From Lumbricus rubellus (lineage: Eukaryota > Annelida > Clitellata > Crassiclitellata > Lumbricidae), in assembly GCA_945859605.1 (NCBI GenBank), contig OX243812.1, positions 51,970,342-52,034,341 of the forward strand: a stretch of 64,000 nt of DNA, given 5' to 3'. Position 1 is the stretch's first letter; each line of letters starts with the position of its first letter. Shown one piece after another: positions 36,757 to 54,379 of the stretch. The notes below the pieces were generated by a model. The model did no database searches. It was not told the DNA's origin and worked only from the letters and a program-made list of their open reading frames with translations. The translations under genes and the position numbers were made by a program.

Positions 36757-39700
36757 GGTGCTCCACTGACCATAGCTAGTATATAGGTCGGCCAGTGGTC
36801 AACTGTTAATCCCTTATCTTTAAAGTCTGTTTGGTCTGTCACACTCTCATTCAAGTCAGAGAGACTAAGACTTGTCAGAAGGGATACCTTCCACCTGTTG
36901 ACATGCTTAATTGCAGCCAAGCTTAATACGCCCCCTCCCTAATATGACCATGTATACATCTCACAGCTTAAGGGATGGTGCACTTTTAAATATATCTACA
37001 TGTAGTTGGACTGCATACACCACAGAAACAGGACTGTTTATCAGGGCTGCTGACCTCTGACTTCCTCCTGCCTGACTGGACAGTTCAGCATTTCTATACA
37101 ATACAATGATTCTATCAGCAGAGTTCATGAACAGATATTACTGGCACCTCTCAATCAATAACCCTTGGCAGAAATGAACTATAGTTAAAATCTGACACCG
37201 AAGAGTTTTACTCAATTCCACCAAAGGTAGCTAACAAACTGAGTGGTGTTCGTTTGACAACATTCAAAGTGGGCACATACTATTCAGTTTAGAGATTAAC
37301 GATTACTTTTAATATCCGGACCCTGCAGATTTTATTCAAACTACCCGGTAACCGGACCCGGTACCCGGTTGAAAAACGGCACCCGGCTATGCCCTATCAT
37401 ATATGAGCAGCAATAAATAAATTCAGTAACATTTCCAGCGTGAGCACCATGAGAGAAGATATAGATTTATAGAGTGATAGAGAGAGATGTAGGAATAGCA
37501 AGAATGGGAACATGTAAAATGGAGTGGAGGGCAGATCTAGGATATGGAGTCTGCCAATATATACTGGGGATTTGGAACTATGCCGACACAGTATAATAAA
37601 CTTGTGTGCATAAACTAAGTGATTCCTACTTTGCGTCAAATGACATTCATAAACAATTGAAGAGGCGTTCGCATGTGGAGATTTCGTCACTCAAAGACTT
37701 ACTTGTATCATCAAACATTTAAATTGCAAGACAGTCAAAGAGACTCACCAGGAATTCCATCTCGTCAATCTGTTGCAACGCCAAGTCCCACCGATTCTGT
37801 GCTTTCACAACATGCTCCAAACCTTCAGGCAAAAACAAAACACAAGAGATCATAAGCATGCAGCAAGACTGCAGTCAGTATGGCTCTCAAATTAGGGTAA
37901 CAATGAACTTCCACTGCAATTAAAACTATCAATATTGCATGAACAAGTCAATTGATACAATATTTGTAGAAGATCAAATTTTTCTAACTGAAGAAGGTGT
38001 GAACCGTATCAACAATAATGGAATCACAAAGTCTCACCTGAATTTTGATGGGCACACAAAGCTCAGACCAAAGCAAAAAATATATAAAATGGTATTGATC
38101 AGTAAACATAATTTCTACTTCCCAAATGAATTCAATGTTGTACGCCTCTGTTCTGTTACCTTCTTCAACTTCTCTTTACACCCATCCGCCTCCTTTATCA
38201 ATCATTCATAATAATAATATAATAATTACGACGATTTATATGGCGCAGTAACACAGCCATGCCGTTACAAGGGCGCCTTACAGAAAACCAGCTACACCGG
38301 ATAAGCCCTAGCGAACAAGTGTGATTTTAGCCTGGCTTTAAAAGAGTCCACTGAGCCTGCTGATCGGATAGCGAGAGGAAGACTGTTCCAGCAACGAGGA
38401 CCAGCGACCGAGAAGGCACGATCGCCGAAGCACGATCTCATTCTCCGCACACGCAAATCAGACCTCTCGGATGATCTGAGCCGAAGCCCAGCCGCGGAGG
38501 AATGAGTCTCTATGCAGCAATCGCGCAGGTACTCGGGCGCAGCTCCGTGAAGCGATTTGAACACGAGCAAACAGAGCTTGAATTCGATGCGAGATGGAAC
38601 AGGCAGCCAGTGGAGGACATCACGGAGGAGCGGCGTGACGTGGTCGTATTTTCTCCTGTTGCAGACTAGCCTCGCCGCGGCATTAAGCACTGACTGGAGT
38701 CCGTCCAAGAGGCACGCAGGCGCGCCGGCAAGCAAGCTGTTGCAGCGATCCACCTTGGAAGTGACGAAAGCGGCGACGGCCGCCCTCGCGGCCTCAAAGG
38801 GCAAGGACTTGATGCAGCTCCTGATGAGACGGAGCTGCCGGAAGCAACAACCTACTGTCCAGGCGATATGGCGCCTCATGGACAGATCTGACTCCAGCAG
38901 GACGCCGAGATCGCGCACGGAAGTCGAAGGCCGTATCAGGGCCCCACAGACACTCAGCGCGCCGGTGTCGAGATGGAGACACCGTCTTCTGGTCGCACAC
39001 CACAGGAAGTCGGTCTTCTCGGGGTTAAGCCGCAGTCGATTCGACCGCATCCAGTCGGCAATCCGCTCAATGCCAAGCTCCATTCTTCCCCTCTGCTGCT
39101 CGACAGTTGATGGATGTCCCCACGTGTAGAGCTGGGAGTCGTCGGCGTAGAAATGAGATGCTAGGCCGAGACTTGTAGCAAGCTCACCCACGTCGGCGGT
39201 GTAGAGCAGAAACAGCAGCGGGCCGAGAACAGAGCCCTGAGGGACGCCACAGAAAAGAGAGCGGATGGTTGAGAAGACCCCGTCGAAGAGCACCGTCTGT
39301 CGGCGATTGAAGAGATAGGAGCGAAGCCAGTCAAGCGCGGTTGAGCGGATCCCGTACGTCCTGGACAAGCGCTCAACCAGAACATCATGGTCGACCGTAT
39401 CGAAGGCTGCCGAGAGATCGAGCAGACCAAGCAAAGCGTGGTTGCCCGCATCGATCGCTTCCGTAAGGTCTGTTACAACCTTAAGAAGAGCGGTCTCGGT
39501 CGAATGGTGTTTCCGGTAGGCCGACTGATGAACTGGAAGAAGGCCAGCCGACGACAGGAACTCGGTTAGCTGGATGCTAACGACCCGCTCAAGGAGCTTT
39601 GACAGGAATGACAGGTTGGAGATCGGTCGGTAACTGGAGAGCTCGCAGGGCGGAAGCGTCGGTTTCTTCAGTCGAGGAGTGACGTAGGCGTCCTTGTAGT

Positions 39701-41096
39701 ACGTCGGAAAGGCACCGGAGGACAGCGATGAGTTGAAGACCGACACGATATATGGAGCGAGTAGATCGATGCAGGACTTGAGCAGCCACGTCGGCATCGG
39801 GTCCTTCATGGAGTATTTGTCAACGGCGTCGTTGACCATCCGGCACACGATGTCGGACGTTACGGGCGAGAAAGCGAGGAACCGGTCGTCCGTTGCGATG
39901 TCACGAAACACCGGCGGCGGCGCGCCGTCAGTAGCCGACCTGACATCAGAGACCTTCTGATCAAAGTAGTCGGCGAAAGCCTCGGCAGAGAGTCCTGGAG
40001 CCGGACTCTGGACGCCTTCTTTTCCTTTACCCAGTCCATCGTTAATCGTGCGCCAAATAGACGCCATAATCCAATCCAACAGCACAACTTTTAGCCAACC
40101 TGTAGTGTAGAGCTCTTTCCCCTTCAATTTCTCTGTCATGCATTAACTTTTGGTATACAAGAGAATCCAATCCATGCTAAGTAAGTGACCCATCTGAAGA
40201 CCAGGAACAGATAGATCCAAACAAAACCCAGCTATCTGATCTGCCTTTTTCTCACCCAACTCGAGCAGCTGACCCGGAGTAACGTTGGCCGCACGCACAG
40301 CATTGCAGGCGATGACGGTGCAACTGCTGTTCGCATCAGATCGAACGCTTAGACTGGAATATGATCGCTTCATGGGACTGGACGTGTAGCTGGCGTTAGA
40401 TACATCTAAAATATACAAAACATCAATGTCTCCGCTCTGTATATTATTCAACCATAATCTCATTGTTTAACATGCATGCATTATCAGGTTGTCATGAATT
40501 TTCTGCACATTTTCAAGTGCTTAGGTAGCTGCAAATACAATATGTATTGTTTTTATATATTGCCTTCCTGATAAAGTTCATTAGTGTACAGTGTACAACA
40601 GATCATCAATAACAAAGAGCAATTGTGAGGTTGACTCAGCCTTCCAATCCCTATGTGGTGATGCTAAAATGAGCATCAGGATGGATGAACAGTGTCTAAC
40701 AGACATACAAACTGCACTTATACAATCTGTCATCGTGTGATCTTATTATTTTACGTAATCATATTTGTGGTCAGTCAGTTTGAACTGAAAAAATATTATT
40801 GGTATAACCATCGTCAATTTATTAACAGAAAAAAGCACATTTTATCCATTACCTCCGTTAACATCCACCACTCTTGGCGAACGTCTCCTTAGGCTGCCGA
40901 TACTAGAATTATCGACGGAATTTGGCCGTTTACATTCAGCATATTCGTCGGACTTTTCTTCAACGTAAATCTCATGGTAGAGACCTGCTTTTTTCCGTTT
41001 GCGACGACGAAAATAAAGCGCCAATGCGCTGAAAAGTGCAATTCCGGCAAATGCGCTCACCAAAGTTAGGCGCAGGTGATTGCTCATAGGTGACAT
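29481..41096 (-). CDS. MIGA: Mitoguardin (MIGA/FAM73), 12 exons, 508 aa
   Basis: Mitochondrial outer-membrane protein that promotes mitochondrial fusion and lipid exchange with the ER. Exons in transcript order: 41096-40853, 40405-40256, 37822-37749, 35888-35661, 34970-34858, 34014-33942, 33343-33257, 32721-32623, 32111-31977, 30963-30910, 30365-30249 and 29633-29481. Phases close to 1527 nt including TGA. Near the N-terminus is a membrane helix (about residues 9-28) followed by FRRRKRKK. The C-terminal half matches vertebrate MIGA closely: EFLTKLHCIR, MSFYDIVIDF, AFDDLEKPPSS, GFIAHFYSVSE, SPVLAWGFFGP and VRYTTVEELAEDIL. Exon 4 ends SSSDMDSFVSALD, which sits where vertebrate MIGA2 has its VAP-binding FFAT-like motif. 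The intron after exon 10 is of GC-AG type. Vertebrate proteins are about 590-630 aa; the N-terminus is shorter here, and reading is open for 6 codons upstream to an acceptor at 41116, so a further 5' exon could exist. Confidence 0.93.
33430..33494. repeat. 16-bp AT-rich tandem repeat
   Basis: AAAATTGTTTTAATA-type unit, about four copies, in the intron after mitoguardin exon 6. Confidence 0.75.
33621..33819. repeat. 21-bp minisatellite, 9.5 perfect copies, mitoguardin intron
   Basis: CAGCACTTGGTTGACCACAA(A) repeats nine times without a mismatch plus half a unit, between exons 6 and 7. A 21-bp unit keeps all frames open, giving false ORFs on both strands. No spacers, so not CRISPR-like. Confidence 0.96.
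36054..37396. mobile_element. Non-autonomous hAT-type element, 1343 bp, mitoguardin intron 3
   Basis: Perfect inverted ends TAGGGCATAGCCGG, flanked by TCATATAT at 36046-36053 and 37397-37404. The subterminal regions are rich in CCGG/ACCCGG words, common in hAT termini. Inside are purine/pyrimidine tracts and a (TA)n run at about 36713-36750. No transposase frame. Confidence 0.88.
38215..40136 (-). mobile_element. CR1/L2-like LINE copy, 5'-truncated
   Basis: Covers the open reverse-transcriptase frame plus a 3' tail that runs through GCGCCATATAAATCGTCG into an AT-rich end near 38215. Tails with the same GGCATGG...TTACGGCGCC(A)TATAAA wording occur alone at about 4735-4800 and 52495-52560. Target duplications are not clear. 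Confidence 0.75.
38292..40139 (-). CDS. Reverse transcriptase of a CR1/L2-like LINE in mitoguardin intron 2 (5'-truncated, frame open)
   Basis: 615 open codons in the same direction as the host gene. Reverse-transcriptase blocks: SSYRPISNLSFLSKLLERVV, HQSAYRKHHSTETALLKV, LLDLSAAFDTVDH, GVPQGSVLGPLLFLLYTAD and the catalytic FYADDSQLY. The typical C-terminal block follows: LHWLPVPSRIEFKLCLLVFK, then GPRCWNSLPLAIR. No stop interrupts it, so the copy is young. The endonuclease domain is missing; the frame begins at an intronic ATG with a stop two codons upstream, so the true ORF start is lost. GC content is visibly higher than in the intron around it. Confidence 0.9.
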   Translation of the reverse strand: MTEKLKGKELYTTGWLKVVLLDWIMASIWRTINDGLGKGKEGVQSPAPGLSAEAFADYFDQKVSDVRSATDGAPPPVFRDIATDDRFLAFSPVTSDIVCRMVNDAVDKYSMKDPMPTWLLKSCIDLLAPYIVSVFNSSLSSGAFPTYYKDAYVTPRLKKPTLPPCELSSYRPISNLSFLSKLLERVVSIQLTEFLSSAGLLPVHQSAYRKHHSTETALLKVVTDLTEAIDAGNHALLGLLDLSAAFDTVDHDVLVERLSRTYGIRSTALDWLRSYLFNRRQTVLFDGVFSTIRSLFCGVPQGSVLGPLLFLLYTADVGELATSLGLASHFYADDSQLYTWGHPSTVEQQRGRMELGIERIADWMRSNRLRLNPEKTDFLWCATRRRCLHLDTGALSVCGALIRPSTSVRDLGVLLESDLSMRRHIAWTVGCCFRQLRLIRSCIKSLPFEAARAAVAAFVTSKVDRCNSLLAGAPACLLDGLQSVLNAAARLVCNRRKYDHVTPLLRDVLHWLPVPSRIEFKLCLLVFKSLHGAAPEYLRDCCIETHSSAAGLRLRSSERSDLRVRRMRSCFGDRAFSVAGPRCWNSLPLAIRSAGSVDSFKARLKSHLFARAYPV

Positions 41097-41555
41097 CGTA
41101 GAGTTTGTATATAGCCTGAAATGTATTACAAGATTTTTCTGAAAACCAAGAATATTATATACAAGTTTTTTTCATAACTTGAAACCTATTTCCCTCTGCA
41201 TTTGTAGACAGTCTCTGAATACACTGGTGCGTGGCAAAGAAAACGTTGGATAAATGGCGGAAATAGGAGGCTCTTGTAGGTCAGAAGACGCTTTTCATCT
41301 CATTGTTGGGCTACCATATTATTTATCTTGGTTGCAGCTCTGCATGAGTCTCCATAAACTTTAACCCTGCATGCTGCTTGCAGGATTATCAAATACTTAA
41401 GTAATTACTAAAAGCGCACAATCCAAAAACAGTATTTCCGTTGGATCCCCGAAACTTATATTCTAAGCACACAAAAATTTGAGCAAATAAAATTTTACAG
41501 ATATTTTCGAAAATACAATGCAGGATATTGTTGACAAGCACATAGTAGTTTTGGG

Positions 41556-41779
41556 GGCGTTCATGTACTATCAGGGGACGAAAAATACAGACTGTCTCTT
41601 GCTATCAATCCACCAGAGTTTCTAATGGCTAAACTAACCCTAGCACTAACCCTAACCGACCCTCACGATGCCTAACCTGAGCCCTAACCGACCCTCACGA
41701 AAAAGACGTGCAATGACAACGATGACGGCACTGCAAAAGACACTGCGTAATTTTCGTCCCCTGATAGTACATGATCGCC
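41556..41779. mobile_element. 224-bp inverted-repeat element with 8-bp duplication, upstream of mitoguardin exon 1
   Basis: Inverted ends of about 33 bp with few mismatches, beginning GGCGTTCATGTACTATCAGG and GGCGATCATGTACTATCAGG. The 8-bp duplication GTTTTGGG is at 41548-41555 and 41780-41787. The middle carries telomere-like CTAACCCTA/ACCCTAACC words (41632-41695). GG-starting ends with 8-bp duplications occur in Merlin-type elements; the class is not certain. Confidence 0.75.
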
Positions 41780-42589
41780 GTTTTGGGGACTCAGGCAGTT
41801 GGCAGAAAAATATTATTTTAGAGAATTTTGTCAATTGCGCAATTTTACCGTTTCTGGAATCGGGTTTCAGATAAACCCCGTGTTCAGTTTTCACAGAATT
41901 TGGTCGCAAACTCGAATCAAATTTACAGGTCTCCAGAAAAACCAAATCCGAATGTAACAGTACAAGTAACCCACAGAAATCCTTGAGATTCATTTAGGAA
42001 GTTCTTCCCTTAAAACAACCATCTATAACCCAGCGTTTACAGCCCTACATCACAATGCCGCAATTAGTAAAACAAAGTCCCCTAATATCGCCTACCGTAA
42101 GTCACATAGTACATCATAGTATATGCTATGTGAACTCTTACAGAACCAATCATAACGATTATCATTACCTATCAAATAACAAATTCCATAAAAATTGCTG
42201 CTACAACACTTTAACATCATCAACTTGTACAGAGTGCAAAAAATACCTTTCAACATTCTGTTACTCTTTCGCCGACAGAACGGGGTCACACAACGCAGAG
42301 TCCGAGCAACTGTGGAAATAAACTGGAGTTACTGAACCAAGTGGATTATGGGAGATGCGGGGCAAAGACCACACCAACCAATACTTGTAGCGCATCTCTA
42401 TGAGTCTACAGTCATGACCCAAAAATTCAACTCACTTTAGAAAGCATAAACCGCATATAATACCAATAGCCTAATCAAAGATCTTACGAGTCTTCAACTG
42501 ATATAATTTGCGGGTGCTGTAGAAATCTCGAGATTACGATTACGATTATTACTATAACATATGATAATATCTGCAGTTTTATTTATTTA

Positions 42590-43000
42590 TTATTTACTGA
42601 AAATTTGATATAGCGCTCCTTCAAGGTTACTGCTCAGGAGCGCTCCCAGTCCAACCCCGGTCGAATAAGACAGTCTTGAGAAGAGAAAGAAATGAAGTAG
42701 AAGTAGAATGGCCAATATAGGTATTTGACAAAGGATAACAGGGAGCTCATTCCAGGTCGCAGGGCCAGCCATGGAGAAAGCACGGCGCTGCCTGATTGCA
42801 GTCCGTAAGCGTGGAACAATAAGTACCGCTTGTGCAGCTGAGCGGAGAGAGCAGCGGCGTTCAACACGCGTGGTCGAGCAGCAGTGCTCCTACAAGTATA
42901 AAGGAGCCAAACCCTCAAAGCAGCACCGGACCAAGACGGAAATTCTATAAGTATTGTTAAGAATTTTGCGAAAGGCGCTGTGGGTAAGGGAGCCAGTGGA
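42590..43000 (-). pseudogene. CR1/L2-like LINE relic, C-terminus and 3' tail
   Basis: Minus strand contains MAGPATWNELPVILCQIP and, in a shifted frame upstream, RPRVLNAAALSAQLHKRYLL. The tail reads GGGAGCGCTCCTGAGCAGT...CTTGAAGGAGCGCTATATCA. Confidence 0.65.
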
Positions 43001-45574
43001 GTACATCTCGCATGTAAATTAGTAATTTGATGCTAACGCTTGCAAAATGATTTATATGGCAGACCTGGTTACATTCCACTCCTGTATCATCACCAGGGTT
43101 TGAGGCCCATTGTCGTTATTTCTGACAGTTTTCTTGTTATACACCGAGAATGCCGAAAATAAATTAATTTCTCTGCTACTCCATTCTATGGGCCACGAGG
43201 CCAATGAATGATTGAAATGAGGAGGACAATCTAGCTTGATGGATCAGAAGTCTAATCAGTAACCTAAAGAAATTTGTGCATTCATTTTAACCAGTTCGAG
43301 CACTCACTCATAACAAGCACTAGAAAGGCCAGGATGCAAAGCTCTCTGTGTCAGTTTGATGAAGATAGTTCAGCTAATGAAAAATAAAAGCAAAATTGAT
43401 CAGATAGTAGTCCGGTCTCATGTATTTACATTACATAACATGATGACCACACATTTCCTGGGTAAAATGGGCTGAATGCCTCTCATGGAATTCACATCTC
43501 AACACTTCTGCCCAGAGTAGGTTGAGCACGTGCTGACCAGTTTTCACACTCTGCTCTATCCTGAACATGTAGTGTCCATAGGATAGTGCTCTTCACATTA
43601 TGACAATTCAGAGGCGCTTTCAGCAAGAAAACTTTGGAGGAAAAGAGGGGTCTTTAAGGAGCGGGACAATGATAAGAAAAACTGAGTCATTAGTTTAGCC
43701 TTCGAGATGTAGGAAGGTCATTAAAATGGAGGGACCAATCACAGCAAATGCCTGATGCTGGACAAGAGGAATGTGCGTGTATGTGTGCCCAAGCCTGACC
43801 AAGTTACAGGATCTGAAAAACCGGACACTTTTAAAACAAACTGATGAGAATCATAAGAAGCTCACAGGTCAACTACTGTAAAAGACAATTAAACAATTAA
43901 ACCACTTGAATTTGAGACAATAAACACTTTCAATTTCCTTCAGGGTATCATAATATATATTAACAAAACCCAATACATGTATGTCTGTTGCAGAACAAGT
44001 ATCCGAGTTATTGTATGGCTGAGCAAATTGAGAAAAAACGCCAAGCAGAATGTGAAAAATATTGCAGTGCAGCTAGAAACTCTTGGACATGTAAATATAA
44101 ACAATGTGCAAGAATAATGGCAATGTCAAAAAATGCCAAACTGTGGGGAAACGTGCAGCACGGCAAAACCGCAGCATTATCAACTACCATCAGAAACATG
44201 AACATTATCCCGAACGGACTCAAAGAAAAAACAGCGGAATGAAGTTCAAAATGCAAACGATTAGATTTAAATTTGTAACACTACTTCTGCACAGTAGGTG
44301 ACAGCGTGATAAATTTCCGATCTGACAAATATTGCATGCATTACCAAAAGAAATAAAATAAATAAATAAGAAAGTCAAGGAACAGATAGATGCAACGATA
44401 CATGGAAAACTTGTTACAAAGAGCCACGTAACACAAGCTAGGGTAATAACAGTTCTATATGTTATGCAGTCTTTAAACTGCTCTCGGGACTTTCTTGATG
44501 CAGTGTTTTATAAATTTAATTACAACAACAATACAGGGAGCACAGATGCACATTTAACTGTTGGACTAAATATAGGGCGAGCCTTTCTGGCAAATTAGCA
44601 TTCGATTATTGTCAAGCCGATATATAAAGTTGTTCTCATGGATTACCTTACGGCAGCCATGTCCGGCTCTAAAGAAAAAGTGAGGCGATTAAATTTACAG
44701 TTCACTGGGACCACATTTACAAACACAACGAGCATTCACCAAAGCATACCAAACATGACAAACAATAAAACTATTCTTAACTAATAAATGTTTGAATCTC
44801 TACTAGATTATAATTATCGAAGCCAAAAGAGGAAATCATGCCGTTCATGTTGTCAAACTCAGCAATATTAGCATTTCAGCAGCATCAGACATCTGTGTTC
44901 GAACCAGTGTAAGAATTGTGGAAAAATAACTGGGGGGGGGGGTGTTGGACCATTATACACTTGGAATTGAGGTGTGAAAACCAGACTTTAACATGGGGCT
45001 CTAAGAAAGACTGGGGAGGGTTGAACCCCCCAACCCCCTGACAATTGTCACCCTGGTTCGAACTAAAACTTGACAGCGATACCTGGAATAGGCTACACGA
45101 AATTGAACTCAAGGCATTGACCAACAACAAGAAGCTACTGCAGGGAGCATCTGCACACCGCTACATTTCTCCACACATATGTGTTCACAAGTTCTACATC
45201 ATACACACCACAAATGTAGGCTAACAGCTTATAGATACAAGAAACTCATTGCAGTGTTGTCTGGGGAACAGCATCAAGAACCACTTTGCAAAAAGAAGTT
45301 CATAGTGAGGTCATTTTCTACAGCTCGGTTCAATTTTAGATCAGTTTTTATCCTCAGTGTACAGGTACTAGTTATGTTCAACGTAATAATATCACCGATA
45401 TCAAACAAATCTAATGTACACGCACAGTCACTCAGAAATTCTACGACGTGCGGTCAGTCACGACTAAAGGAGCATAGGCTCTACATAATGGACTACATCG
45501 AGCAACACACTGAGATTGTATTTATATAAATATTATAATTTATTATTATTATTATTATTTTTAAACAAATTGTG

Positions 45575-45725
45575 ACACACGCAATGTCACACCCAAATGT
45601 GAATCTGAGGCATGGATAGTCAGCCGCCACAGGAAGATGCAGTGAGAGATCCATGTGGTTGCAAGCCAAGGAGAAATAGTGAGCTTTGAGCCACTTTTTG
45701 AAGGGAGTGAATTTGAGCTAGATAT
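45575..45725 (-). repeat. LINE 3' fragment (second copy of the 26490 family tail)
   Basis: Shares TGTGAATCTGAGG(C)(A/G)TGGATA.TCAG.CGCC and GGAGAA.TAGTGAG with 26500-26635. A shorter piece (CGAAATGTGAATCTGAGG) occurs at about 31877-31894. Similar to the C-terminus and tail of a CR1/L2-like LINE on the minus strand. Confidence 0.55.
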
Positions 45726-46004
45726 ATTTATGAAATACATTATATATATTAACACATATATATTAATTTTTTTTAAATATAATTAATGATAAGTGCAGGT
45801 TCAGTGTTAAAACGGATAAGAAAATTATATACAGCAATATTATATATATATATATATTTAATTTTACATATATAAATAGACAAGTGCAAATATATATATT
45901 TTATTATATATATATACACATATGATATACCAAGTGTACATTTACCACAAACATAGGCATATGATACATATACATGAAAGACATCATATATATGTACTAG
46001 CTGT

Positions 46005-46600
46005 ACCCAGCCACGCGTTGCTGTGGCAGAAAAGACCTCCCCCTCCTTCTCCCCTCCCCTCCCCCTCCCCCTCCCCTCCTTTCCTCCCTGACACCGTCGT
46101 TTACTGACAGCGGATAGAGCCCAAGAACGTTGGAAGGCCGTAATGGAATTATTTATCGACTCGCTTATGACGTCACGGGACGCAGGTTTCATGTTTTGTC
46201 ACTGTGTTTCGGTGCAAGCGTGTGGTTTGGTTGAAATTGCAAATGGCGGTCGAACGGATTGCAAAGCAAAGTTCACTTTTTGTGGAAACGATTGTTTTTT
46301 TTCGGGGAAAAAAATGTTGTGACCTGGTGCTATTGGAATGGAAGGTTTTGGTAAATTTTCAAAACAATCGGCGCGTTACTTTCGGCGTGATCGTGACCGC
46401 AGTATTTAAAGTGATGCAAAGTGATAATTTTTTACTTTTTGTGAAAACGATGGGGTTTTTTTTGGGGGGGGGGGTAAAAATGTTGTGACCGGCCGCTATT
46501 GGAATGGAAGGTTTTGGTAAATTTTCAAAAGAATCGGTGCGTAACTTTCGGCGTTATCATGAACGCACTATTGCAAAGTTTCATTTTTATTTATATAGAT
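46005..46600. repeat. Unclassified dispersed repeat with an internal 166-bp duplication
   Basis: Opens TACTAGCTGTACCCAGCCAC...GCGTTGCTGTGGC, a start I recall from mobile repeats in other invertebrates. ATTGGAATGGAAGGTTTTGG plus about 45 further bp occurs at 46332 and 46498. It ends TTTATTTATATAGATAT. Confidence 0.6.
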
Positions 46601-47566
46601 ATACATACACAAGGGTAATATACATGTATATAAATAACTGCTTACACAGAATTCAACACTACAGTCCAAACTTAATAGATTACGGTATATCAATTCTTAA
46701 AAAAATCAAGTTATTTTAAATCCAATTATCTGTATATTATGTGTTCTATATGCTTAAATTTACCCTCATGGAAACCAGCACAGTCTTATCCACAGGGAAA
46801 CTCTGCATTGTATATACTGCACAGCTCTATAACTATTATGTATGTACTTAACTCCAGCTCTATAAGACTATAACCATTATATGTACGTGCTTAACTCCAA
46901 AGTAAATGACCATCAATAAGTGAATAAAAAAGGTGTCAGGCCAATAACCACATACAGATATGCTGTATTCTCTCAGAAATCCCCTAATTTTCAATAAAGC
47001 AATAACTGCGTGAAAAAGAAGCATATCAACATCATGCGTGCAAGAATTATATGATAATTACAGATTATTCCTAGCAACAAAGACAATGAAGGAAGCAGAG
47101 CTGTTGTACATAACCTGGAAGAACCGTTAGTTTCAGCATTCGTCCAAACTTAAATAAATCACAAGCTGGCACTTGCAAAGTCCAGACAGATACCACCAAT
47201 TCATTTAGGTTGTATAAATTGCAACACTGTGCTCTAAGACTAGCGAAATATTTCTACGCCTACACAGTAGTAAACATACCGCCACACGAAATTTAAGCTT
47301 GCAGTAACTTTTGCATGAATACACACATAAAAGACAGAAATGGGCTAATTCGAGAGCAGGACATTTTCGGACCAAATCACCGAAAATAATGTCTGCAAAT
47401 CGTCGCTTAGTAGGGCAAACCAATTAACTGCAATTTCCAGATTAGGTTCTGACATAAATATTGGTAAACAATGCACAAGAGTTGTAGTAGCTCTCAAGAG
47501 AGATGATGTCTAACTGTTCTGTCACAAATACAGTTTACACAAATTTCATATTTCACACGAATAGAG

Positions 47567-47630
47567 GCATCATCATCGTCCATCCTCCTCATCATCATCG
47601 TCCATCTTCATCCTCATCATCGTCATCAGG
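47567..47630. repeat. (ATC/TCC)n-rich tract, probable RAB14 3' UTR
   Basis: CATCATCATCGTCCATC-type imperfect repeat starting about 80 nt past the RAB14 stop. Confidence 0.7.
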
Positions 47631-47709
47631 GAATGATATTGTAAGTGAAAGTCGATAGAACGGCTGGCAGAAACGAGCGGCCTGTCGTTGTCGTCGTCTG
47701 CCGTGACGT

Positions 47710-53725
<6,016 letters not shown>

Positions 53726-54379
53726 CCTTTATTGACCCAACGTTCCCAAAGTGGAACATATTATTAAAAAATTTGCAGAGACGGTAAAACCTACTGTAAG
53801 TCATCTTATTGATATTCATTTACTTGGCCAATGATGGGTGCGTGTTTATTTACTTTTGTTTCAAGTATGTTGCTGCTAATAAAATAGTTATTTAGATGCA
53901 AATTTGGCCAAAAATGACGTTTTTGCTAAAAAATATTGAACATTATTTTTTGGAGCAAATGCATGATAATTAATTGCTTTTATTGTACATTTGGATTGAA
54001 CTGTGTCTATTCTGTCTGGTTAAGGTCAATTTTTTTAATAGTAGTGCTCTACGAGTGAGCAACGCAGCTGATTTTAGATATGTTCCACTTTGGGAACGTT
54101 GGGTCACTCTCACTAGTTGAAACAATACTTTTACGTTCTATTGAAATTTGCCCTGCTCGCTACAAAATTTACGTTGATTGTAGTTTTCATTCTAATATGA
54201 ACGTGAATATTATTATTATTATTAGTATTAGGCTATTATTGTTTGATCCATTATTATTATTTTAGGCCCATTTGTTTTATTATTTTATTATATAGTACTG
54301 GTTAGGGCCGTCCCAAAATCACGAATTCACGGAAATCACGGAAACCGTGATTTTTGCCGTTTGCCGTGAATTTTGCCTT

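Larger units (their letters stand above)
41097..47709. other. Mitoguardin-RAB14 spacer, no further gene seen
   Basis: Apart from the inverted-repeat element at 41556, the LINE pieces at 42590 and 45575 and the repeat at 46005, I see AT-rich sequence without a convincing coding exon. RAB14's 3' UTR and mitoguardin's 5' leader and promoter must lie here. No signal is clear enough to place them. Confidence 0.5.

Noticed and set aside
38557..39129. Plus-strand 190-codon ORF
   Set aside because: Antisense of the CR1/L2-like reverse transcriptase, which has clear RT motifs.
41632..41695. Chromosome-end telomere array
   Set aside because: Only a few imperfect CCCTAA-like words, enclosed in a 224-bp transposable element.
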